Source: Lysinibacillus parviboronicapiens
GTDB lineage: Bacteria; Bacillota; Bacilli; Bacillales_A; Planococcaceae
Direction: 5' to 3'
DNA: 64,000 nucleotides
Assembly (NCBI RefSeq): GCF_003049575.1
Contig: NZ_PYWI01000017.1
Location: 1 to 64,000 of the forward strand
Below, piece by piece: positions 38,909 to 47,380 of the stretch. Each line of letters opens with the position of its first letter. Position 1 is the first letter of the stretch. Position numbers and translations under genes: made by a program. A model generated the notes under the pieces. The model searched no databases and had not been told where the DNA came from. It worked only from the letters and a program-made list of their open reading frames with translations.

Positions 38909-39508
38909 TTACAAGCCCCCCTTGCGTTTTTTGGTGATTTTATGGAATAAGCCTGCCAATACCTCAACGCAGACAAGGCCAATTTTTTTGACAATGCGAA
39001 TGATGATAGGGAAGAGCAGGACACCTAATCCTGTAAAGATTAATCCTACACCGATAAAGAGTAACGCAGTGGGCCAATGTTCAGTAAGTACAAAGAAACC
39101 GGAGATAAGCGCCACAATGCCACCCAAAAAGATACCTAATATCGTCGCTACAATGGCGATTACAAAACTGAATACGACTGCGCCCAATGAAATAATAAGT
39201 GCTACTGCAGTAGCAAGAATTGGTAATGAAAGTGGCGCTGATAATATTGCGAGAATAATGAGCCAAATAGTTGTCATATTCTTTTTAGTAGAAGCTGGCG
39301 TTGTATCAAAATCCTTTAAAGCAAAATCAGCCATTATTTGTGATGCAACTTTGGAAGGGGAGCCGAGCTGTTGTATGACTTGCTGTTCATTTTCCTCTCC
39401 TGCTTCATCAAGATATTCTTCATAATAGGCAAGCGCAGCATCTAACTCTTGCGCAGGAAGGCGATGTAATTTGCCTCGTAGCTTTTTCAAATAGCTTGCT
39501 CTATCCAT
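38909..39508 (-). CDS. HAAS/DUF1700 membrane protein
   Basis: A 199-residue protein: an N-terminal HAAS-type helical domain (YLKKLRGKLHRLPAQELDAALAYYEEYLDEA, quoted in part as LPAQELDAALAYYEEYLDEA) followed by three or four long hydrophobic helices. Companion of PadR regulators in Firmicutes. It starts inside the padR gene (8-base overlap) and its stop abuts the DUF4097 start, so the three are translated as a unit. Confidence 0.87.
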   Translation of the reverse strand: MDRASYLKKLRGKLHRLPAQELDAALAYYEEYLDEAGEENEQQVIQQLGSPSKVASQIMADFALKDFDTTPASTKKNMTTIWLIILAILSAPLSLPILATAVALIISLGAVVFSFVIAIVATILGIFLGGIVALISGFFVLTEHWPTALLFIGVGLIFTGLGVLLFPIIIRIVKKIGLVCVEVLAGLFHKITKKRKGGL

Positions 39509-39821
39509 TTAATTCCCCTCCTAAAAGTACACAGTCAATATTATGTTTATACATTTGCCATTCCTGTAACAATCCCATTAATCGTATGCGACCTTGCTCG
39601 GTAATTTGATAATAGCGCCTATTTCTGCCTTGGTAGGGCTGGTCATAGGTTGTTAAATAGTCCGCTTTTTGCAAGCGTCGTAATACGGGGTACAGTGTTG
39701 ATTCTGATATATCCATCACAGATTGAACTTGTTGTGTTAATGAGTAACCGTACGCATCCTCTTTGTCCACAATCGCTAATACACAGGCATCAAGTAAAGC
39801 TGAACCAAGCTGAAATGTCAT
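39501..39821 (-). CDS. PadR-family transcriptional regulator
   Basis: A 106-residue winged-helix protein (LDACVLAIVDKEDAYGYSLTQ at the start in two parts: LDACVLAIVDK, EDAYGYSLTQ; SESTLYPVLRRLQKADYLTTY as SESTLYPVLRRLQKADYL), the short PadR type lacking a large C-terminal domain. Probably represses its own operon with the two downstream membrane genes. Upstream it has paired direct repeats (39862-39899) that could be its operator. Confidence 0.92.
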   Translation of the reverse strand: MTFQLGSALLDACVLAIVDKEDAYGYSLTQQVQSVMDISESTLYPVLRRLQKADYLTTYDQPYQGRNRRYYQITEQGRIRLMGLLQEWQMYKHNIDCVLLGGELNG

Positions 39822-39861
39822 CTTTCCACCTCACATTAATTACCTATACAAGATTTTATAT

Positions 39862-39899
39862 TATATGATGTATAGTATGTGGATAGTATATGACGTATA
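39862..39899 (-). promoter_or_regulatory. Promoter region and candidate PadR operator
   Basis: TATATGATGTATA (39862-39874) and TATATGACGTATA (39887-39899) are near-identical 13-bp direct repeats 25 bp apart, each nearly symmetric (TATA-N5-TATA). On the minus strand the first overlaps a TATAAT -10 box (plus positions 39860-39865), so binding there would block the padR promoter. Confidence 0.45.
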
Positions 39900-40092
39900 A
39901 CATGGTTTGTCAATTTATGTGAGAAATTATTCTCGCTATTTCTAAGCAGCGCAAACCTTTACTAAATATCAGATTCTAGTTCTTTATTGATGTATCGCAA
40001 AGCTAAAGCCTGCGAAAAGCATGTTTTTATCAGGAAATTATGGATGATTTATTTATGTAATTATTCCATATCAGAAATTTCAAATACAATTA

Positions 40093-40144
40093 TTGACAAG
40101 TGAAAGTAAAATGCTATAATTTTATCGACAGACAGTCGGTCTAT
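40093..40144 (+). promoter_or_regulatory. Promoter and candidate operator of the tetR-ABC operon
   Basis: TTGACA (40093-40098), 16-bp spacer, TATAAT (40115-40120) with TG extension: a strong sigma-A promoter. Just downstream GACAGACAGTCGGTCTAT (40127-40144) is an imperfect palindrome around AGACNGTCGGTCT, typical of TetR/AcrR operators, ending at the ribosome site AAGGAGG. Confidence 0.7.
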
Positions 40145-40158
40145 AAGGAGGGGCAAAC

Positions 40159-40791
40159 ATGAGAAAAGAAGCAGAGGAACGCAGGAACGAAATACTTGAC
40201 GCGGCAGATGAGCTTTTTAGTCAGAGAGGCTTCGACGGCACAAGTACAAAAGAAATTCTCGAAAAGGTCGGAATTGCGCGTGGCACGCTGTATTATCACT
40301 TCAAGTCGAAGGAGGATATTATGGATGCACTAATTGAGCGATATAGTGTCAATCTTTTAGAAACAGCACAGGAAATTGCTGCAAATAAAACTATTGCCAT
40401 AAATGAGCGCATTATTGGTGTAGTATTGGCACTGAAAATAAGTGGCGGAAGTAGCAAGGAGATTATGGAGCACATTCACAAGCCGCAGAACGCGCTTATG
40501 CATCAGAAAATACAAAAGGTCATAATCAACGGCGTTCCTCCCATACTGACGGGAATAATCCGCGAAGGCATTGAGCAAGGACTGTTCAATACACCGTTCC
40601 CATATGAATGCATGGAAATGGTAGTGGTCTATATGAATACTGTTTTTGATGATGATATGGTTGAAATGACGAACGAGGAGCAAGCAACACGCATACAGGC
40701 GTTTACTTTCAACATAGAAAGGCTACTTGGAGTCGAAAGTGGCAGCCTAATGTCCATTGTTAAGCAGATGTTTGAGAACGGAAAGGGATAG
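40159..40791 (+). CDS. TetR/AcrR-family transcriptional regulator
   Basis: A 210-residue repressor with the N-terminal HTH (ILDAADELFSQRGFDGTSTK, VGIARGTLYYHFKSKEDIM) and a helical ligand domain. Its operator-like palindrome lies over its own leader. The downstream ABC permease and ATPase genes are probably its targets. Codon choice (frequent AGG, ATA, CTG, GGC) differs from the surrounding backbone, suggesting transfer with the transporter genes, perhaps from a clostridial donor. Confidence 0.92.
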   Translation: MRKEAEERRNEILDAADELFSQRGFDGTSTKEILEKVGIARGTLYYHFKSKEDIMDALIERYSVNLLETAQEIAANKTIAINERIIGVVLALKISGGSSKEIMEHIHKPQNALMHQKIQKVIINGVPPILTGIIREGIEQGLFNTPFPYECMEMVVVYMNTVFDDDMVEMTNEEQATRIQAFTFNIERLLGVESGSLMSIVKQMFENGKG

Positions 40792-40800
40792 CAATGATGA

Positions 40801-40929
40801 TACGCGAAAATTTCTTCTTCTGTAGTCGGGACAGCTTTTTTCAGTGTTAGCAAGTGGCTTACGGCGTTCGTGTTTGGGGTTTATGTTTTTGAGCAGATAG
40901 GAAAGGCATCAGCAGAGTTGTTTCGGTAA
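40801..40929 (+). pseudogene. Possible remnant of a small membrane protein
   Basis: A 42-codon open stretch without a start codon reads as a plausible membrane protein end (VVGTAFFSVSKWLTAFVFG..., ending KASAELFR and TAA). The upstream ATG (40794) is in another frame, so at least one frame break is needed. It lies between tetR and the permease gene. Rest of the gap to 41111 shows nothing definite. Confidence 0.3.
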
Positions 40930-41111
40930 TATTATTTGCGATTTTATGACCGCTATGACTGCAGGCTTCTCATGGTGCTAGGAGACAGTCTTTCCACGCT
41001 GGGACTTGTATGTAGATTGATATGTATGTTTAACGGAGAACTCAGCTTATGCGATTTCGGTAATTCTTTAGCATATAAATTTAGGTAAGTAACTTGAAAT
41101 AGAGGTGACTT

Positions 41112-43430
41112 ATGTATAACAGAATTATCTACTATGACATTTTAAAGAGCAAGGCAATTACACTGACAACCATGATATTTGTCGCTGCCTCTGCTATGCT
41201 TGTTTCGCTTGCAGCAATACTCGTCATCAATCTCTCGGGCGCACTAGATACGCTTATGAAACAGGCTAAAACTCCGCATTTTATGCAGATGCATTCGGGT
41301 GAAATTGATTTTGCACGACTTACTTCTTTTGCCCAGCAAAATAACAATGTCGATGATTTTCAGGTGATTGAATTTCTCAATATGGACGGTGCACGGATTA
41401 TTTTTGGCGATCGCTCGCTTGCGAATAGTGTTCAGGATAACGGTTTCAGCATACAGAGTGAAAAATTCGACTACCTGCTTGATCTAGACGGAAACATCAT
41501 AAACGTATCTGACGGCCAGCTTTACGTGCCAATAAGCTATATGAGGGACAATACCACAAAAGTTGGTGACGAGGCAGTAATAAGTGGAAAGAAATTTACC
41601 GTTGTGGGATTTCTCCGCGATTCACAGATGAATTCTTCGCTCTCTGCCTCAAAGAGATTTCTTATCAGTGAAAATGATTATGCGCAAATAAGCAACCTTG
41701 GAAGTACGGAATATCTAATTGAGTTCAGATTAAAGGAACTGTCGGCTCTCGGTGCATTTGAAACTGCTTATGTCTCCGCTGGCCTTGAAGCGAATGGGCC
41801 TACGGTTACATATGGTCTTTTCAAAACGATGAACGCACTTTCAGATGGAATGATGATTGCGGTGATCCTTCTCGTAAGCGCACTTGTCGTTGCAATCGCA
41901 TTTATGTGCATACGCTTTACACTTCTTGCGAAAATCGAAGACGATTACCGTGAAATTGGCGTTATGAAGGCAATAGGGCTACGTGTTTCTGATATAAAAA
42001 AGATGTATCTTGCGAAATACGCAGCGATTGCTGCAGGAGGCAGTATTTTCGGTTTTGCACTTTCGATTTTGTTCAAAGGTATGCTTCTTGAAAATATACG
42101 GCTTTATATGGGTGAAAGTGAAAACTCTTCTTTTGCCTTACTTTTCGGCATACTTGGCATATTGCTTGTATTCCTTGCAATTATTGCCTACGTAAGTGGA
42201 GTGCTGAGAAGATTTCAGAAAATATCCGTTGTGGAAGCAATACGCTTTGGCACTGCACAGGAAAAAAACGTGGGTGCAAAGCGTTTTTGGCTGAGCAGAA
42301 ATAAGCTACTTCACACCAATATTTTTCTTGGTATAAAAGATGTTCTCACAAGGAAAAGTCTATACGCTACAATGCTTACGGTGCTAGTGATTTCAACATT
42401 TATCATTATTGTTCCGCAGAACCTATACAACACGATTTCCTCAAAAAACTTCATCCAATATATGGGTATTGGAAACTACGATATGCGCGTTGATATTCAA
42501 CAGACCGACCATATTTCTAGAAAAGCCGTAGAAATAATTAGCACGATGAACAGTGACAGCACCATTTCAAAGATTACTCTCCTCACAACAAAAACATTTA
42601 AAGTAAAAACGGAAGACGGATCAAAGGAAAACATAAAGGTTGAACTCGGCGACCATTCGATTTTTCCAATAGAATATTCTGAAGGCAGAATCCCTTCTGC
42701 AGAAAACGAAATAGCACTTTCGACTTTGAACGCCGAAGAGCTGAACAAAAAAGTCGGCGATGTCGTTACACTAGTGATTAAGGGGAAAGAGAAGAATCTT
42801 ACGATAAGCGGAATTTATTCCGACATTACCAACGGAGGTAAAACCGCAAAGGCTGTTTTTAGCGATAATTCGGCAGACATTATGGGGAGCATTATCTGCG
42901 TGGAGCTGCCTGATAAAACCTTAATCGATGAAAAGGTTTTGGAATATACGGACAGATTCGATTTTGCAAAGGTTTCAGGCATTGATGAATTTGTTACACA
43001 GACATTTGGCTCGACAATAAGCTCCGTTGGAAAGGCCTCCAATGCCGCAATTGCCGTCGCGCTCATTATAATGGTACTGGTTACACTGTTATTTATGAAC
43101 ATGCTTATTGCAAAGGACAGATACGCCATTGCCGTAGTAAAAGCCTTAGGTTTTACGAACGCAGATGTTAGAGTGCAGTATGTTTCGCGTTCACTATTTG
43201 TACTGATTGTCGGAATTGTTTTTGGCACACTTCTAGCAAACACGCTCGGAGAGATACTTGCGGGGGCGGTTATTTCCAAGTTTGGAACGTCAACGTTTAA
43301 GTTTGCAGTCAATCCGTTTTCGGCGTATCTGTTTAGTCCGCTAATGATGATGTGCTCGGTACTTATCGCAACAATGATCGGCACAGCGAGCGCGGGACAA
43401 ATAAAAATTTCCGAAAATATAAAGGAGTAG
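41112..43430 (+). CDS. FtsX-type ABC transporter permease
   Basis: A 772-residue membrane protein with an N-terminal helix, a large extracytoplasmic MacB-like domain, three helices (about residues 250-370), a second outer domain and three C-terminal helices: two FtsX/MacB repeats, as in exporters or envelope-stress transporters of the LolCDE/MacB/BceB superfamily. The YREIGVMKAIGL and RYAIAVVKALGFTNADV segments are FtsX hallmarks. Paired with the ATPase gene four bases downstream. Substrate unknown. Confidence 0.9.
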   Translation: MYNRIIYYDILKSKAITLTTMIFVAASAMLVSLAAILVINLSGALDTLMKQAKTPHFMQMHSGEIDFARLTSFAQQNNNVDDFQVIEFLNMDGARIIFGDRSLANSVQDNGFSIQSEKFDYLLDLDGNIINVSDGQLYVPISYMRDNTTKVGDEAVISGKKFTVVGFLRDSQMNSSLSASKRFLISENDYAQISNLGSTEYLIEFRLKELSALGAFETAYVSAGLEANGPTVTYGLFKTMNALSDGMMIAVILLVSALVVAIAFMCIRFTLLAKIEDDYREIGVMKAIGLRVSDIKKMYLAKYAAIAAGGSIFGFALSILFKGMLLENIRLYMGESENSSFALLFGILGILLVFLAIIAYVSGVLRRFQKISVVEAIRFGTAQEKNVGAKRFWLSRNKLLHTNIFLGIKDVLTRKSLYATMLTVLVISTFIIIVPQNLYNTISSKNFIQYMGIGNYDMRVDIQQTDHISRKAVEIISTMNSDSTISKITLLTTKTFKVKTEDGSKENIKVELGDHSIFPIEYSEGRIPSAENEIALSTLNAEELNKKVGDVVTLVIKGKEKNLTISGIYSDITNGGKTAKAVFSDNSADIMGSIICVELPDKTLIDEKVLEYTDRFDFAKVSGIDEFVTQTFGSTISSVGKASNAAIAVALIIMVLVTLLFMNMLIAKDRYAIAVVKALGFTNADVRVQYVSRSLFVLIVGIVFGTLLANTLGEILAGAVISKFGTSTFKFAVNPFSAYLFSPLMMMCSVLIATMIGTASAGQIKISENIKE

Positions 43431-43434
43431 GCAT

Positions 43435-44193
43435 ATGAAGAAGATTATTATTGCTGATGATATAGTAAAAACTTTCGGCGAGGGCGATGAACAGTGCAAT
43501 GTTCTCGACCGAATATCTGTTGAAATAACTGAAAGTGAGTTCGTTGCAGTTATGGGACCCTCTGGCTCGGGAAAATCGACGCTGATGTTTGCACTAAGCG
43601 GAATGGATGGGGTTAATAGCGGAAAGGTCGTGTTTGACGGCAAGGATTTATCGGCGATTGGGGACAATGAACTTTCAGATTTACGAAGAACAGAAATGGG
43701 GTTTGTGTTTCAGCAGCCGACTATGCTGAAAAATCTGAACATCCTTGATAACATTATTCTTCCGTCAATGCGCGGCAATAGCAAAAACGCCACAAAAATT
43801 TCGGAGAAGGCAAGAGCGTTTATGAAAAGGGTAGGCATTGCAGAGCTTGAAGAACGCGACATTACACAGGTTTCGGGAGGTCAGCTTCAGCGTGCGGGAA
43901 TATGCCGAGCACTTATGAATAGCCCAAAAATACTCTTCGGCGACGAGCCAACTGGTTCGCTCAACTCAAAATCTGCACAGGACATTATGGACATATTTTC
44001 CGAAATCAGCGCGGACGGTACTGCGGTTATGCTTGTAACTCACGACGCAATGGTTGCAGCAAGGACGGAACGTATACTGTTTATGCGTGACGGAAGAATC
44101 GTAAGCGAGCTGAAGCTTCCGAAGTTTGACGGTACGCACATGGATGATAGGATTGGGAAAATCACCGTGAAAATGCTGGAAATAGGAATATAA
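43435..44193 (+). CDS. ABC transporter ATP-binding protein (MacB/LolD type)
   Basis: A 252-residue ATPase with Walker A GPSGSGKST near residue 42, the Q-loop FVFQQPTML, signature VSGGQLQRAG, Walker B ILFGDEPTG and the H-loop LVTHD. The GSLNSKSAQDIMDIF stretch is typical of the MacB/LolD branch that works with FtsX-type permeases. ATG 43435 follows AAAGGAG. Last gene of the tetR-permease-ATPase cassette. Confidence 0.94.
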   Translation: MKKIIIADDIVKTFGEGDEQCNVLDRISVEITESEFVAVMGPSGSGKSTLMFALSGMDGVNSGKVVFDGKDLSAIGDNELSDLRRTEMGFVFQQPTMLKNLNILDNIILPSMRGNSKNATKISEKARAFMKRVGIAELEERDITQVSGGQLQRAGICRALMNSPKILFGDEPTGSLNSKSAQDIMDIFSEISADGTAVMLVTHDAMVAARTERILFMRDGRIVSELKLPKFDGTHMDDRIGKITVKMLEIGI

Positions 44194-44363
44194 TTGGTTT
44201 TTTCATAGTAACAATTTTTATGTATGCTAAATTCAGTTCTCAAAGGTAGGAGTATCCCTGGTGCTTTCCTACGAGATGACGGGCCTTTCACATGTAAGAT
44301 GTCAAGGTCCGACAATTCTCTGTGGGTTGAATGATCGCCTTGCCCTGCACAACATCGAAAGAG

Positions 44364-44656
44364 GCTGGGACAAAACTTTAAATTTTAGGAAAGAGAAGTA
44401 AAGGTATTATTAAATTTTCGCTATCTAAAATGAAGAAAAATTCAGAAGTTCTTCCTTTTGGCATAAATAAAATTTACAAGAGAGCACTAGTTGTTGGTAG
44501 CGAAGGTGGCGACTCCTGGGGGATTAGCGTGACGCCTGAGACTACAGGCTCAGGCCACGCCCCCGGAAAGCGTTCGCCATAGTGGACATCAACGTTCACA
44601 GCAAAAAAGTGTTAGAGACATCAGTCAATCTAATACTTTTTCTCTTTTGTCCCAGC
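44364..44656 (+). repeat. 293-bp repeat element with terminal inverted repeats GCTGGGACAAAA
   Basis: Ends are perfect inverted repeats: GCTGGGACAAAA (44364-44375) and TTTTGTCCCAGC (44645-44656). Its right half (about 44504-44650) is repeated in inverted orientation at 55461-55615, including GCGACTCCTGGGGGATTAGC and GTGGACATCAACGTTCACAG. It contains inner dyads (GCCTGAG...CTCAGGC). No gene inside. The right half resembles intergenic repeats that are common in Bacillus-type genomes. The rest of 44194-44363 shows no gene. Confidence 0.8.
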
Positions 44657-44764
44657 TTGTTTTCAATGATTTAAAAGCTCAATATTAACACTCGTTTCAA
44701 ATGTAAATATTTTTGATTTTCTTTAGCGAATCGATGGGAAGGAATAATTGCTAGAAAATTATAT

Positions 44765-44794
44765 TTGAAGATAACATGGGTTATCTGTTATAGT
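44765..44794 (+). promoter_or_regulatory. panB promoter with an operator-like dyad
   Basis: TTGAAG (44765-44770) and TATAGT (44789-44794) with an 18-bp spacer. The perfect inverted repeat AGATAAC-ATGG-GTTATCT (44769-44786) fills the spacer and touches the -35, so a bound regulator would block RNA polymerase. Confidence 0.5.
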
Positions 44795-44799
44795 ATGTC

Positions 44800-45012
44800 C
44801 TGAAGGGCAGTATCCTTTTGTGAACGGCACCTTCCAACACGTAAAACCAAACTACAACAAATATCTGCCTTGATCTTTTTATAGACAGGGACGGAAGAAA
44901 ACGATGCGTTCAACATAGTAATTACGTTTAGGCGTAATTAATTTAGGACGAACACACTACCCTTCTGCCCATTTTTAGGAACAGAAGGGTTTTTCTGTTT
45001 TCTTCCCTTAAA
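44800..45012 (+). promoter_or_regulatory. Long structured leader of panBCD
   Basis: About 225 bases separate the promoter from the panB start. The leader has a hairpin TAATTACG / CGTAATTA (44919-44940) and then a terminator-like hairpin (44959-45001) just before the ribosome site. A pan RNA motif has been described upstream of panB in Firmicutes and would fit this place, but I could not verify its consensus by eye. The arrangement indicates transcription attenuation. Confidence 0.45.
44959..45001 (+). terminator. Terminator/attenuator in the panB leader
   Basis: Perfect 9-bp stem ACCCTTCTG / CAGAAGGGT with a 14-base loop, followed by TTTTCTGTTTTC. Since it precedes panB by only about 30 bases and no gene ends nearby, it is likely conditional. 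Confidence 0.65.
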
Positions 45013-45025
45013 AAAGGAGGACTAC

Positions 45026-45865
45026 ATGATGAAAACAACATCAGATTTTTTGAAAATGAAGGCGGCAGGTGAAAAAATCGTTATGCTAACGGCATATGAT
45101 TTCCCAGCTGCAACATTTGCGGAGCAAGCCGGCGTCGATATGATTCTAGTGGGTGATTCACTAGGAATGGTTGTGCTTGGCTATGAATCTACGATGCCAG
45201 TTACAGTGGCAGATATGGTACACCATGCAAAAGCTGTACGTCGCGGGGCAAAGGATACGTTTGTGGTCGTTGATATGCCATTTGGCTCGTATCATGGGGA
45301 TAGCAATGATGCCTTGAAAACCGCTGTGTCCATGATGCAGGAAACGGGCGCAGATGCACTAAAGGTTGAAGGCGCTGACGATGTGCTGGCTGTTATTGCG
45401 AAACTGACAGCTGCCGGAATTCCAGTGGTTGCTCATTTAGGCTTGTTACCACAGTCAGCGGGGGTAATAGGTGGCTATAAGGTGCAAGGAAAAACAGCTG
45501 AACAAGCAGCGAAACTGTTAGAGGATGCGAAAAAATGTGAAGCGGCTGGTGCCTGTGCGGTTGTATTAGAGTGTATTCCGCATCAGGTGACAGAAATGGT
45601 CTCTGCCAGTCTAATTATTCCAACAATCGGAATTGGTGCTGGTGTAGAGGCGGATGGGCAAGTATTAGTGTTCCATGACATGCTGAGCTATGGCTCACAT
45701 CATGTGCCGAAATTTGTAGAACGTTTTGCTGACATGGGCAGTGAGGCAAGTCGAGGAATTACTGGCTATGTAGACGCAGTGAAGGCAGGGACATTCCCAG
45801 CAGCGAGGCATTTCTTTACGATGAAAGAAGAGGCACTGGATCAGCTATATGGAGGCGTTAAGTAA
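45026..45865 (+). CDS. panB: 3-Methyl-2-oxobutanoate hydroxymethyltransferase
   Basis: First committed step of pantothenate synthesis. The 279-residue protein has [38 protein letters not shown] (magnesium-binding Asp) and [20 protein letters not shown] (each quoted up to 20 residues), family signatures. ATG 45026 or 45029 follows AAAGGAGG. panC starts directly after its stop codon. Confidence 0.97.
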   Translation: MMKTTSDFLKMKAAGEKIVMLTAYDFPAATFAEQAGVDMILVGDSLGMVVLGYESTMPVTVADMVHHAKAVRRGAKDTFVVVDMPFGSYHGDSNDALKTAVSMMQETGADALKVEGADDVLAVIAKLTAAGIPVVAHLGLLPQSAGVIGGYKVQGKTAEQAAKLLEDAKKCEAAGACAVVLECIPHQVTEMVSASLIIPTIGIGAGVEADGQVLVFHDMLSYGSHHVPKFVERFADMGSEASRGITGYVDAVKAGTFPAARHFFTMKEEALDQLYGGVK

Positions 45866-46720
45866 ATGAAAGTCGTCACAACTATCACAGCGCTTACAAC
45901 AGAAATTCAAGCAGCCAAACAAGCACAAAAAACAATTGGTCTAGTGCCAACGATGGGCTATTTACATGAAGGCCATTTAACATTAGCCCAAACAGCACGA
46001 GCAGAAAATGACTTGGTAGTTATGAGTATTTTTGTGAATCCGACTCAGTTTGGTCCAAATGAAGACTTTGAAAGCTATCCGCGTGATTTACCACGTGATA
46101 CTGCTTTGGCAGCGACTGTAGGGGTAGACATTGTATTTGCGCCAAGTGTAGAAGAAATGTATCCACATGACGGCTGTATTCGCATCTGTGCAGGTGAGCA
46201 GGCAACAATTCTTTGTGGGGCTAGTCGCCCAGGCCATTTTGACGGTGTGCTACAGGTCGTCGCAAAGTTATTCCATTTGGCACAACCGACCCGTGCTTAT
46301 TTTGGACAAAAGGATGCCCAGCAAGTGGCAATTATCGCTACAATGGTGCGGAACTATAACTTCCCGCTAGAGATGCGTGTCGTGCCGATTGTGCGCGAAG
46401 AGGACGGTTTAGCAAAATCTTCTCGTAACGTTTATTTAAGCGAGCAAGACCGTCAAGAAGCTCCAGCAATTAATGAAGCATTACAGCTGGCACGTGACAG
46501 CTTTGTAGCAAACAGAGATGCGAGTAGTGCCCTAGCAAAAGCAAACTATCACCTTACTGCACGAACGCATGGCCAAATCGACTATATTGAATTATTAGCG
46601 TATCCCGACTTAACACCAGTGACAGCCGACACCGAACAAGTACTGTTGGCGGCGGCGGTGTACATCGGTAACACCCGTTTAATCGATAACTGTATTTTCA
46701 ATATGAAAGAAGGATTATAA
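45866..46720 (+). CDS. panC: Pantothenate synthetase
   Basis: ATP-dependent joining of pantoate and beta-alanine. The 284-residue protein has the adenylyltransferase motifs [13 protein letters not shown] and KDAQQVAII, with [13 protein letters not shown] and SSRNVYLS. The panB stop (45863-45865) abuts its ATG; panD follows one base after its stop. Confidence 0.97.
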   Translation: MKVVTTITALTTEIQAAKQAQKTIGLVPTMGYLHEGHLTLAQTARAENDLVVMSIFVNPTQFGPNEDFESYPRDLPRDTALAATVGVDIVFAPSVEEMYPHDGCIRICAGEQATILCGASRPGHFDGVLQVVAKLFHLAQPTRAYFGQKDAQQVAIIATMVRNYNFPLEMRVVPIVREEDGLAKSSRNVYLSEQDRQEAPAINEALQLARDSFVANRDASSALAKANYHLTARTHGQIDYIELLAYPDLTPVTADTEQVLLAAAVYIGNTRLIDNCIFNMKEGL

Positions 46721-46721
46721 T

Positions 46722-47105
46722 ATGTTACGAATGATGATGAATAGCAAAATCCACCGTGCCACTGTGACAGAAGCGGATTTGAATTATGTAGGCTCCATTA
46801 CAATCGATGCAGATATTTTAGATGCAGTCGGTATGCTCGCAAACGAAAAAGTCCATGTCGTGAATAATAACAATGGCGCACGCTTTGAAACGTATATTAT
46901 TGCGGGCCAACGTGGATCGGGTGTGATTTGCGTAAATGGGGCAGCAGCACGACTTGTACAACGGGGCGACATTGTGATTATCATTTCTTATGTCTATGTA
47001 GACAATGCTGAGGCGAAGGACCATAAGCCAACAGTAGCCATTATGGGCGAAGGCAATACCATTAAAGAAATGATTGCCTATGAGCCAGAAGCTACGGTGT
47101 TGTAA
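46722..47105 (+). CDS. panD: Aspartate 1-decarboxylase
   Basis: Makes beta-alanine from aspartate with a pyruvoyl cofactor formed by self-cleavage. The 127-residue protein has the cleavage site YVGSITID (Gly-Ser about residues 24-26), [14 protein letters not shown] before it, and GERG-like [16 protein letters not shown]. Third gene of panBCD. In B. subtilis dinG follows; here about 16 kb intervene. Confidence 0.97.
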   Translation: MLRMMMNSKIHRATVTEADLNYVGSITIDADILDAVGMLANEKVHVVNNNNGARFETYIIAGQRGSGVICVNGAAARLVQRGDIVIIISYVYVDNAEAKDHKPTVAIMGEGNTIKEMIAYEPEATVL

Positions 47106-47132
47106 TTAATTTCTTTATAAAAATTAATAAAT

Positions 47133-47179
47133 AAAAACGGCTTGTGATTATTGTAGTCATCATCAAGCCGTTTTTTATT
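47133..47179 (+). terminator. Terminator of panBCD
   Basis: AAAACGGCTTG pairs with CAAGCCGTTTT and is followed by more T; symmetric enough to work in both directions. Confidence 0.9.
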
Positions 47180-47224
47180 TAACTTTTATGAGAAATGATC
47201 AATTTTTGACTCATCACCAAAAGA

Positions 47225-47335
47225 TGTGGTTGACATTTTAAAATGTAATATAACTTGGCTGGAGCGAGCAACGCGAGTGAAGCGGCTCATCGGCACCCCC
47301 AGGAAAGCACACTGGCAGAGCAGAAGTCAACCACA
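47225..47335 (+). repeat. 111-bp repeat-like element with ends TGTGGTTGAC
   Basis: TGTGGTTGAC (47225-47234) and GTCAACCACA (47326-47335) form perfect 10-bp terminal inverted repeats around a GC-rich core (GGAGCGAGCAACGCGAGTGA). The core style resembles the repeats at 44.5 and 55.5 kb but is not the same sequence. No gene inside. Confidence 0.6.
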
Positions 47336-47380
47336 AGTTATGGTGAAGAGCCCAATTTTTCACAATACTTGATTGTTCGT

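Noticed and set aside
42815..43384. 189-residue minus-strand frame opposite the ABC permease
   Set aside because: Shadow of the permease gene, with low-complexity Ser/Thr/Ile composition typical of antisense frames.
44800..45012. T-box leader for panB
   Set aside because: No T-box TGGNACCGCG-type sequence or specifier hairpin was found.
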